44,354 nucleotides of DNA, taken from Phormidium sp. OSCR (lineage in GTDB: Bacteria > Cyanobacteriota > Cyanobacteriia > Cyanobacteriales > Geitlerinemataceae). Positions 37,047-44,354 of this stretch are shown here, piece by piece. Where the stretch lies: the NCBI GenBank assembly GCA_001314905.1, contig LJZT01000028.1, forward strand, positions 1 through 44,354, read 5' to 3'. Position 1 is the first letter of the stretch. Each line of letters begins with the position of its first letter. A model generated the notes under the pieces. The model saw only the letters and a list, made by a program, of their open reading frames with translations. It ran no database searches and was not told the origin of the DNA. A program made the position numbers and the translations under genes.

Positions 37047-38093
37047 TTATGGGTACAAAAATGCCATTACCAACTCATTCAACGCCACCATATTAATTAA
37101 AAAGGCATCATGGCCATGGGGAGACGATAACCACTCTAACTCGGCGTTGGGCATCCATTGGGCTAACTCTTGCTGATCCCGAGGTGGATAGAGGAGATCT
37201 GAGTCGATCGCCACCACCAACGTCGGCTGGGCGATCGCCCCCAACGCCGCCCGATAATCCCCCTCTCCCCCAGAAACATCATGACGATCCATGGCCTCGG
37301 TTAAGGCCACATAGGTATTCGCATCAAAGCGTTTAACTAACTTCTGTCCTTGATAGCGGAGATAACTGGCGATCGCAAACTCCCCATCTTCCTGAACCTC
37401 TCGCCCAAAGCGTTGTTCAAAACTCACTGTAGCCCGATAGGAAATCATGGCCATCATCCGGGCCGCCGCTAATCCCGTAGTAGGCGGAGTATCTTCTTCA
37501 TAATGACCATTACACCAATTGGGATCAGCAAAAATCGCTTGACGTTGGGCTTCACTCATGGCAATACACCAGGGCGAATGTCGTCCCGCCGCTGCAATTG
37601 ACACAATGCGATCGACATAATCAGGATAGAGTTTTCCCCATTCCAAAACTTGCATTCCCCCCAAGGAACCACCAATCACAAACTTAAGTTTCCTTACCCC
37701 CAACCCTTGCAGCAATCGCCATTGCAGCCGCACCATATCCCGAACCGTAATCGCCGGAAACGCCCGCCCATAGGGTTTCCCCGTCGCCGGATTAATCGAA
37801 ATTGGCCCCGTGGTTCCGTAACAACTCCCCAGGACATTACTACAGACAATAAAATCGCGATCGCCGTCAAAGGTGCGCCCTTCTCCAAACAGCGGCCCCC
37901 ACCATTCATCCGCATCAGCACTTCCCGTCAACGCATGACAAATATGAACGGCATTATCGCCCTGTTCATTGAGCGTTCCCCAACAACGATAGGCCACTTC
38001 AACTCCCATTAACACCTCTCCCGACTCCAATGCAAACGGTTCGGGTAGCTGATAAACTTGGGTCTCGGGGGAAATCAAATGGCGGTATTTCAT
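37047..38093 (-). CDS. metX: Homoserine O-acetyltransferase
   Basis: The 348-residue alpha/beta-hydrolase-fold enzyme acetylates homoserine for methionine synthesis. Landmarks are AYRCWGTLNEQGDNAVHICH, the oxyanion region HALTGSADA, nucleophile elbow GGSLGGMQ, catalytic Asp in AIDSDLLYPP, and His in SSPHGHDAFL. The ATG at 38093 gives MKYRHLISPETQVYQLPE, the usual start; the in-frame extension runs into a heptamer repeat. It follows metY on the same strand after about 200 bp that hold a repeat tract and a hairpin; the two catalyse consecutive steps. Confidence 0.93.
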   Translation of the reverse strand: MKYRHLISPETQVYQLPEPFALESGEVLMGVEVAYRCWGTLNEQGDNAVHICHALTGSADADEWWGPLFGEGRTFDGDRDFIVCSNVLGSCYGTTGPISINPATGKPYGRAFPAITVRDMVRLQWRLLQGLGVRKLKFVIGGSLGGMQVLEWGKLYPDYVDRIVSIAAAGRHSPWCIAMSEAQRQAIFADPNWCNGHYEEDTPPTTGLAAARMMAMISYRATVSFEQRFGREVQEDGEFAIASYLRYQGQKLVKRFDANTYVALTEAMDRHDVSGGEGDYRAALGAIAQPTLVVAIDSDLLYPPRDQQELAQWMPNAELEWLSSPHGHDAFLINMVALNELVMAFLYP

Positions 38094-38104
38094 TAGTGAA
38101 CAGT

Positions 38105-38150
38105 TAGAAGAAGGCAATAGGCAACAGGCAACAGGCAACAGGCAATAGGG
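38105..38150. repeat. Short tandem heptamer repeat (GGCAACA/GGCAATA)
   Basis: Consecutive GGCAACA and GGCAATA heptamers lie just upstream of the metX start, between metY and metX. This is the third heptamer tract in the window and has a different unit from the other two. Confidence 0.8.
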
Positions 38151-38240
38151 GGGAAGAAGGCGACAGGGTATGGGCCAATATTGCCTCCTCAGGGGAGATT
38201 TGACTTAGCCACTCTCAAAATTATCATAAATCGGGTTTTT

Positions 38241-38266
38241 CCCCCTCCCCTGAGGCGGGGAGGGGG
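38241..38266. repeat. Perfect 10-bp GC hairpin between metY and metX
   Basis: CCCCCTCCCC (38241-38250) pairs exactly with GGGGAGGGGG (38257-38266) around TGAGGC. Neither strand has a T-run after the stem in the direction of transcription, so it is not a standard terminator; it may stabilise or attenuate the metY-metX transcript. Confidence 0.6.
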
Positions 38267-38301
38267 CTAATCTAGCACGAATGACCTAGACCGGGTATCG
38301 G

Positions 38302-39750
<1,449 letters not shown>

Positions 39751-40194
39751 TTAGGACTTGGGGGACACCGGTTTGGGCTGTCCTGTTTCGGGATCGAGCG
39801 ATCGCAAGGCTTGCGCCCATTTCAGCGCCAGGCTAATTTCAGTAAAGGGAACCTGAATCGGCCCCTCATCACCCCGTTGGAAACAGAGGTTGACGCTGCG
39901 ACTGGTTTTGGGGGGATAGGCTTCGTTAATGAGATTGCCATTCACCTCAACCTCAATGGCGGTAACATCCTTGAGAGAAAACTCCTGCACCTCCAGTACC
40001 CCAGTGCGGCTGGGTTTGCCCCACACAAGGCGATCGCCCTTTTGCCCCAAAACCGCTAGAATGTCATATTTCGCACGCTCAAAGGTCTTGGCCCAACCTT
40101 GATAAGCATCCACTTTACGAAATTCATTCCATCCCGCCCAGGCTAAGCCAAAAAACAACACCAGCAAGGGCAACCAAATTAAACCGCGTTCCAT
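39751..40194 (-). CDS. Small single-pass membrane protein, cyanobacterial hypothetical
   Basis: The 147-residue product starts MERGLIWLPLLVLFFGLAWA, giving a membrane anchor, and continues into a beta-rich domain (KYDILAVLGQKGDRLVWGKP, VLEVQEFSLKDVTAIEVEVN) that looks like a small PH-like or lipocalin-like fold; this is a guess from the strand pattern. I chose the ATG at 40194 since the upstream frame to 40323 is not conserved in style. Divergent from the subtilase gene. Confidence 0.65.
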   Translation of the reverse strand: MERGLIWLPLLVLFFGLAWAGWNEFRKVDAYQGWAKTFERAKYDILAVLGQKGDRLVWGKPSRTGVLEVQEFSLKDVTAIEVEVNGNLINEAYPPKTSRSVNLCFQRGDEGPIQVPFTEISLALKWAQALRSLDPETGQPKPVSPKS

Positions 40195-40378
40195 AATTGT
40201 CAATAACGCTCTGTCTCTATCGATCTCTATTGTCACCCCTCCAGGGCAAACTCGGGATGCGTTATCGTAGGAAGACAGAGATTCCAACAGACTGGCACCG
40301 GATAAACGCTGCGAGGGGTTCAACTGCTCCCGGCGACCCGCGATTCCGTTGTTTGTCTAACCAAAATCAGTCAAAACC

Positions 40379-42211
40379 ATGAAAAACTTTCTACTCACCT
40401 GCCTATTTTTCCTGGGCTTGGGGTGGGCGTTAGCGACGTTTTCGGGACTAGCGAATCAGGGAACCTATGATTCGCTGATTCTCAACTTCCGCGAAGATCT
40501 CTCGTCCGCTGAAGTCAGCCAGCAGTTAGAGGAGATATCGCAACAGTTTAACCTTGACCCCCGTCTCAACAGTGAATTTTCCCAAGAGGATCACATTTAT
40601 ATTGTCGAGGGCGATCACGACGTCTTACAAGACCTGCGCCGCCAATTCCGTCCCTACTTGCAGTTCGCCGAACCCAACTACCTCTATGGGGTTCCCGAGA
40701 TGCAAATTCAGTCACGATTTGACGGAACGGGAGATCCTGGACTGGCCAAAGCCTATCCCAATGACCCCCTGTATTCCAAACAATGGAACCTCAAAGCCAT
40801 TAACGTCGAGGGCGCTTGGCCCGACAGTACCGGCGATGATGTCATTGTGGCGGTCATTGACACCGGGATTCTCAAAGTCCCCGACTTAGAGGAAACGGAA
40901 TTTGTCGAGGGTTACGACTTCGTCAATGACCGAGTGACGGCCGATGACGACAATGGTCATGGAACCCATGTGGCCGGAACCATCGCCCAAACCACCGATA
41001 ACGAGTTTGGCGTGGCCGGAATTGCCCATCACGCCAAACTGATGCCCCTAAAAGTTCTCAGTAAGCAAGGGGGCGGTACGGTGAGTGATATTGCCGAGGC
41101 CATTCGTTTTGCGGCGGACCATGATGCCGATGTCATCAACCTTAGTCTAGGTGGAAGTGGTGAGAGTCACCTCATGCGCGAGGCGATCGACTACGCTTAT
41201 GACAAAGGAGTGGTCATTATTGCCGCCGCCGGAAATGCCAATCAAAACAGTGCCGGCTATCCCGCTCGTTATCCCCGTGTCTTAGGAGTCGCCGCCAGTA
41301 ACGCCGCCGGAGACAAGGCCCCTTACTCCAACTTTGGCGCTGGGGTCGATATTTCTGCCCCCGGCGGCGATACCCGCAACGGTGAAACCGGCGGGATTCT
41401 CCAACATACCCTCAACCCCCAAGATGGTTCACCGGTGTTTGCGGCCTTCCAAGGAACCAGCATGGCCTCGCCTCACGTCGCAGCCGTAGCCGCCTTAGTC
41501 AAAGCCACTGGCGTTGAGAGTCCCGATGAGGTGATGCAAATCCTCAAGGAGTCGGCCCGTCCGGTAGACGAAGATAGTTTTAACCATTTTGGCGCTGGTC
41601 ATCTCGATGCCGCCTCAGCGGTACAGTTGGCGGTGAAAGGCCAGTTGAACTTCCGCGACTTTTTCCGTTGGTTACGGGATAACGGCTATCTCAACCCCCG
41701 CTTCTGGATTGATGGCGGAACCATTGCCCTGATTCCTAAGTTAGCGATGGTGATTGGGTCCTACCTCCTGGCTTGGTTGCTACGCAATTACTTCCCCTTC
41801 CGCTGGAACTGGAATCTGGCCACGGGTTTGGTCATGGGAAGTTCTGGGGTGTTTATTCTCCGTAGCTTCTATATCTTTGACTTACCCCAATGGCCCCTAC
41901 GGTTGGCGGGGAGTTCCCTACCGGAGTTAGGAACCGCTGTTCAGGGGAATCCCGCCTTGAACCCCATTTTTGCCAGTGTTTTGATTCCTGGGGTACTCTT
42001 AGTGCTGTTGTTGGGTCATGCACAACGGAAGTGGTGGGCTATTGGTGCAACCCTCGGTGTGGCCAGTTGTTTAGCGGTCAGTGCTGTGGTTAATCCTGAG
42101 TTGGTTTGGCTGGGAAGCGGCTGGCTGGCGCGAGGTTTCTTGGCCGCCAATGCCATGGCCTGTTGGCTACTGGCCCGACTCGCTGCAAAACCTGGAGGAC
42201 TAACGGCATGA
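40379..42211 (+). CDS. S8 subtilisin-like peptidase with C-terminal membrane domain
   Basis: The 610-residue protein has a signal peptide (residues 1-25), a pro-domain (about 30-110), and a subtilase domain with the complete triad: Asp161 (VIDTG), His194 (NGHGTHVAG) and Ser361 (GTSMASP). The oxyanion Asn is in AAGNANQN. Unlike plain subtilases it carries a C-terminal extension of about 180 residues with four or five hydrophobic segments (about 450-605), which should anchor it in a membrane. The stop overlaps the start of the next small gene (ATGA). The protease should act outside the cytoplasm; its target is unknown. Confidence 0.9.
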   Translation: MKNFLLTCLFFLGLGWALATFSGLANQGTYDSLILNFREDLSSAEVSQQLEEISQQFNLDPRLNSEFSQEDHIYIVEGDHDVLQDLRRQFRPYLQFAEPNYLYGVPEMQIQSRFDGTGDPGLAKAYPNDPLYSKQWNLKAINVEGAWPDSTGDDVIVAVIDTGILKVPDLEETEFVEGYDFVNDRVTADDDNGHGTHVAGTIAQTTDNEFGVAGIAHHAKLMPLKVLSKQGGGTVSDIAEAIRFAADHDADVINLSLGGSGESHLMREAIDYAYDKGVVIIAAAGNANQNSAGYPARYPRVLGVAASNAAGDKAPYSNFGAGVDISAPGGDTRNGETGGILQHTLNPQDGSPVFAAFQGTSMASPHVAAVAALVKATGVESPDEVMQILKESARPVDEDSFNHFGAGHLDAASAVQLAVKGQLNFRDFFRWLRDNGYLNPRFWIDGGTIALIPKLAMVIGSYLLAWLLRNYFPFRWNWNLATGLVMGSSGVFILRSFYIFDLPQWPLRLAGSSLPELGTAVQGNPALNPIFASVLIPGVLLVLLLGHAQRKWWAIGATLGVASCLAVSAVVNPELVWLGSGWLARGFLAANAMACWLLARLAAKPGGLTA

Positions 42212-42435
42212 AACTCAAAGGAGTTGTCAAACACGTCGTGATGGGGACGGGGGCCTGGACCCTGGAAACCGAGAACGGCAAGCTCTATGAGCTTCACGAA
42301 AGTACCCCCTCGGAGGTGTTGCAACAGGATCAGGTGGTGACCTTAGAGGGACAGATTCGTGAGGATGTGATGACCCTCGCGGCTATGGGGCCGGTTTTCG
42401 AGGTGGAATCGTTTAAATTGGGAACCAGTTCTTAA
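42208..42435 (+). CDS. Small beta-rich (OB-like) protein, cyanobacterial hypothetical
   Basis: The 75-residue product reads MKLKGVVKHVVMGTGAWTLE, KLYELHE, and VVTLEGQIREDVMTLAAMGP, a five-strand pattern like a minimal OB fold (DUF5818-like). It starts in the ATGA overlap with the subtilase gene, so translation is coupled and a role with that peptidase is possible. A clear terminator follows. Confidence 0.65.
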   Translation: MKLKGVVKHVVMGTGAWTLETENGKLYELHESTPSEVLQQDQVVTLEGQIREDVMTLAAMGPVFEVESFKLGTSS

Positions 42436-42470
42436 AGGTTCAAGTCAACTTAATTGTGAATGGCATTAGA

Positions 42471-42511
42471 AACATCTTGGAAAAAAAAATGTTCCAAGAT
42501 GTTTTTATTTT
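42471..42511 (+). terminator. Rho-independent terminator of the subtilase operon
   Basis: AACATCTTGG (42471-42480) pairs exactly with CCAAGATGTT (42494-42503) and the stem runs into a T-rich tail (TTTTTATTTTG). It ends the subtilase/small-protein operon 35 bases after the last stop. Confidence 0.85.
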
Positions 42512-42559
42512 GTAGGTAAAAATCATGACGCTATATCTGTAGTTTTACGGAAGCCACAC

Positions 42560-42577
42560 CTCCGTATTTATACGGAG
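42560..42577. promoter_or_regulatory. Perfect 8-bp palindrome in the PEP-CTERM upstream region
   Basis: CTCCGTAT and ATACGGAG face each other across TT. It is about 320 bp before the PEP-CTERM gene, in a 462-bp gap with no gene. It may be an operator or part of a leader. Confidence 0.35.
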
Positions 42578-42745
42578 TTTGCCGGGGTGGACAGGCTTGA
42601 AAATCGGGGGTCTGACCCCTCTTGTCAGAACACTCAAAAATCCCTGAAGTGCTTTCCTGGTGAACGATTAGACAGTTCTACTGATACCGGGAAGAATGAT
42701 GTCTTTTTTGTGAAGCTTCCGTAAAGCCACAGAGTTTAGATGATG

Positions 42746-42757
42746 AAGTTTTGATGA
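42746..42757. promoter_or_regulatory. Upstream motif AAGTTTTGATGA (copy 2)
   Basis: This 12-mer is identical to the site at 12818-12829. Here it lies in an 11-bp-period direct repeat (TGATGAAGTTT, 42741-42751, then TGATGAACTCA, 42752-42762), the geometry used by OmpR-family regulators. It is 141 bases before the PEP-CTERM start. Confidence 0.4.
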
Positions 42758-42897
42758 ACTCAGCAGTAAACAGGAGACATTTGCCGGGCAACCTCTTAAG
42801 ATAGGACTGTGGACAAAAGCACCACCTGACTGAAGGCGACGACCCAGAAATCGGTTCGCTTTCTAAACCTAAACTATTTAGAATGGAGCCATTCACA

Positions 42898-43515
42898 ATG
42901 AATTTTTCAAAATCAGGCTGGATCAGCCTCTCTGTTGCTACCGTCGCCTCGTTGACGCTGGGTGTCGAAGCAGCCAGTGCGCAACTCTCTGCCACCGGTA
43001 TGTCTTGCAACGTCGCTAACCTCACCGGTACGACTGACTGTGAAGGCATCTTCAGTGGCAATGATTCCAACACGATTACTACAGAAACGTCCTTGTTCGG
43101 CAAAACCGGCTGGACAGAACTGTTTAAGGTTGACAATAGCAGTGGTACAACTGGCCCCTTGACGGTCAAGTTAAATGAGGCCCGAGAGGAGACCTCTGGA
43201 ACCTGGGAACTATCGGAAGACTTTAACTTCGATAGCTATGAGTCCGTGATGTTTGTACTTAAAGGCGGCAATAGCTTCACCAGCTATCTCTCCGATGGTG
43301 AAACCATGGCGGGAGATTGGAATACGAATGATGCCCTCAAAGGCAACGGCCGCCGTGGTGCGGGTTTATCTCACTTCACCGTCTGGACGACCGGTACGGG
43401 TAACGATAATGATGAACCCACCCCCACCCCGGTTCCTGAACCCGCTGCCCTTCTCGGCTTAGGTTCTGTCGCCCTGGCGTCTCGGTTCCTACGTCGCAAG
43501 TCTGACGAGGTCTAG
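42898..43515 (+). CDS. PEP-CTERM sorting-domain exported protein
   Basis: The 205-residue protein has a signal peptide (residues 1-28, ending EAASAQ), a Ser/Thr/Gly-rich mature part with a Cys pair (MSCNVANLTGTTDCEG), a proline-rich spacer and a C-terminal VPEPAALLGLG-(hydrophobic)-RFLRRKS. That ending is the PEP-CTERM anchor, cut by an exosortase during export to the envelope or extracellular matrix. The ATG at 42898, with GGAG about 10 bases before it, is preferred over 42883. It is a likely paralogue of the gene at 43889. The middle domain is of unknown function. Confidence 0.9.
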   Translation: MNFSKSGWISLSVATVASLTLGVEAASAQLSATGMSCNVANLTGTTDCEGIFSGNDSNTITTETSLFGKTGWTELFKVDNSSGTTGPLTVKLNEAREETSGTWELSEDFNFDSYESVMFVLKGGNSFTSYLSDGETMAGDWNTNDALKGNGRRGAGLSHFTVWTTGTGNDNDEPTPTPVPEPAALLGLGSVALASRFLRRKSDEV

Positions 43516-43592
43516 GGTAGGAATCTGAATCGATACATCTGTTCGTTTCTTTAATCTCATTAACCCATCCCATTACCGTGTTACTCATCTGC

Positions 43593-43627
43593 CTCCCCCC
43601 TGGTTGTCATCAGGGGGGAGTTTTTTT
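43593..43627 (+). terminator. Rho-independent terminator after the PEP-CTERM gene
   Basis: CTCCCCCCTG (43593-43602) pairs exactly with CAGGGGGGAG (43611-43620), followed by seven T. This is the strongest terminator in the window. Confidence 0.92.
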
Positions 43628-43730
43628 GAGTCTGGTCTTACCGTGGTCTCAGGGTCGCCTTAGAGGTCTGGTTTGAGTCATCTGGTGATCTGGTTTAAAG
43701 CTTCAGTGAAGATACGCAGGCTCAATTATG

Positions 43731-43742
43731 AAGTTGTGGTGA
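43731..43742. promoter_or_regulatory. Upstream motif variant AAGTTGTGGTGA (copy 3)
   Basis: It matches 10 of 12 bases of the sites at 12818 and 42746 and lies 147 bases before the start of the truncated exported protein. The rest of the 43516-43888 gap has only the terminator. Confidence 0.3.
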
Positions 43743-43888
43743 TCTTTGCGCAAAACCAACTAAATTTTCCCCAACTTTCAAAAAATGACCACTAGAATGG
43801 CCGTGTAAATAGGCAAAGCTTCCGTCGAAACTCCCATTGCGGTTCCCTCGACTGAAGCCCAAGCCTAACTCAAGGACTTTGTCCCGCT

Positions 43889-44275
43889 ATGAACGTCTTA
43901 CTTTCAGTTGGGACAACCCTCGGTGGCCTGACGGTTGCTCTGATGGCAGCCTCCGCCCCGACTCATGCTGCAAACCTCGTCTGGGGGTCTTCCTTCGACT
44001 TGGATGGGGCAAACACTGAGAATGACTGCTCTGGCTACTTTGGCAGTGACGTGGAGACCTGTGAGATCGAGGGGTCTCCGGTCTTGGGCCAGGTCAATAG
44101 CCCTCACCGGGATAACGCGAGTTGGACGCTCAACGGCAGTTTCCCGAGCCTCAGCACAGGGGAATGGACCTTTGAACCCCCATCACTTCCGCCCCTGACC
44201 CAGGTTGAGATTGATACGGGAATGGACCGACTGATTATCTCAAGGGGAGACCAGGTTGACATCCTCCCACGCTAA
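43889..44275 (+). pseudogene. Exported PEP-CTERM-type paralogue cut short by an IS end
   Basis: The frame encodes a signal peptide (MNVLLSVGTTLGGLTVALMA, then cleavage near THAA) and a short mature part with a Cys pair (NDCSGYFGSDVETCEI) like the PEP-CTERM protein before it. It stops after 128 codons with no PEP-CTERM ending. The last four codons and the TAA come from the inserted IS end that starts after TTGAC at 44256-44260, so the true C-terminus is lost. AAGGA precedes the ATG. The protein may still be exported but cannot be anchored by an exosortase. Confidence 0.65.
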
Positions 44276-44354
44276 TTCAAAGAATATAGCGTGGGATTCC
44301 CACCATCACTAATGGGGTTTCCTCTTTCTACGACTCGACTTACCTTGAGGAGTT
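44261..44354. mobile_element. IS200/IS605-type element end, continues past the window edge
   Basis: Directly after the pentamer TTGAC comes ATCCTCCCACGCTA, and CCCACGCTA (44266-44274) pairs with TAGCGTGGG (44287-44295), followed by ATTCCCACC. A TTGAC target followed by a hairpin with this CATCCTCCC...GGGATTCC layout is the common end of IS200/IS605 elements in cyanobacteria. The transposase genes would lie to the right, outside the window. Confidence 0.7.

Noticed and set aside
38241-38266. GC hairpin as a metY terminator
   Set aside because: There is no T-run after the stem on the transcribed strand, and metX follows in the same direction.

Overview
The window comes from a cyanobacterium, most likely a filamentous non-heterocystous one. 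The evidence is a photosynthetic NDH-1 subunit gene (ndhM), a tocopherol cyclase gene, the cyanobacterial cobalt-resistance pair coaR/coaT, several cyanobacteria-only hypothetical families, heptamer tandem repeats, and many copies of the HIP1 octamer GCGATCGC. The genus is inference. No rRNA or tRNA gene was found.

Bases 1-22.5 kb and 33.9-43.5 kb look like ordinary chromosome. In order they hold: a tnpB fragment cut by the left edge; a small membrane protein; an exported alpha/beta hydrolase; the divergent coaR/coaT module with a MerR-type operator; an M48 peptidase; a structured RNA that is probably 6S RNA; a second alpha/beta hydrolase; a GH13 glucosidase; a 666-residue helical-repeat membrane protein; a metallophosphoesterase; a tiny Cys-rich lipoprotein; cysteine synthase; a DUF4340 protein with a repetitive acidic tail; ndhM; a DUF2157/GDYXXLXY pair; an exported unknown protein; and proS. 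On the right side are a cysteine desulfurase, tocopherol cyclase, the metY-metX methionine pair, a membrane-anchored subtilase, and two related exported proteins. The first of these has a PEP-CTERM anchor. The second is cut short by an IS200/IS605-type end.

Bases 22.5-33.9 kb are an accessory (defence-type) island. It contains a HepT/MntA toxin-antitoxin pair, a decayed gene, an AT-rich condensation-like acyltransferase behind a long hairpin, a two-gene trypco2 / trypsin-NB-ARC-WD40 cassette, two copies of a 207-bp MITE, several small or truncated genes, and an AAA-ATPase plus DUF4435 (TOPRIM-like) pair resembling PARIS. I saw no HIP1 octamer from about 23.26 to 31.56 kb, whereas HIP1 is frequent elsewhere, which fits recent acquisition. 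The AAA/DUF4435 pair lies between the true 3' end of the cysteine desulfurase gene and a second, diverged copy of that 3' end, so the gene end looks like an insertion point.

The most interesting candidates are the trypco2 plus trypsin-STAND-WD40 cassette with two tandem Walker A motifs, the iscS-bounded AAA/DUF4435 module, and a shared upstream motif (AAGTTTTGATGA) at similar distances before three small exported-protein genes.
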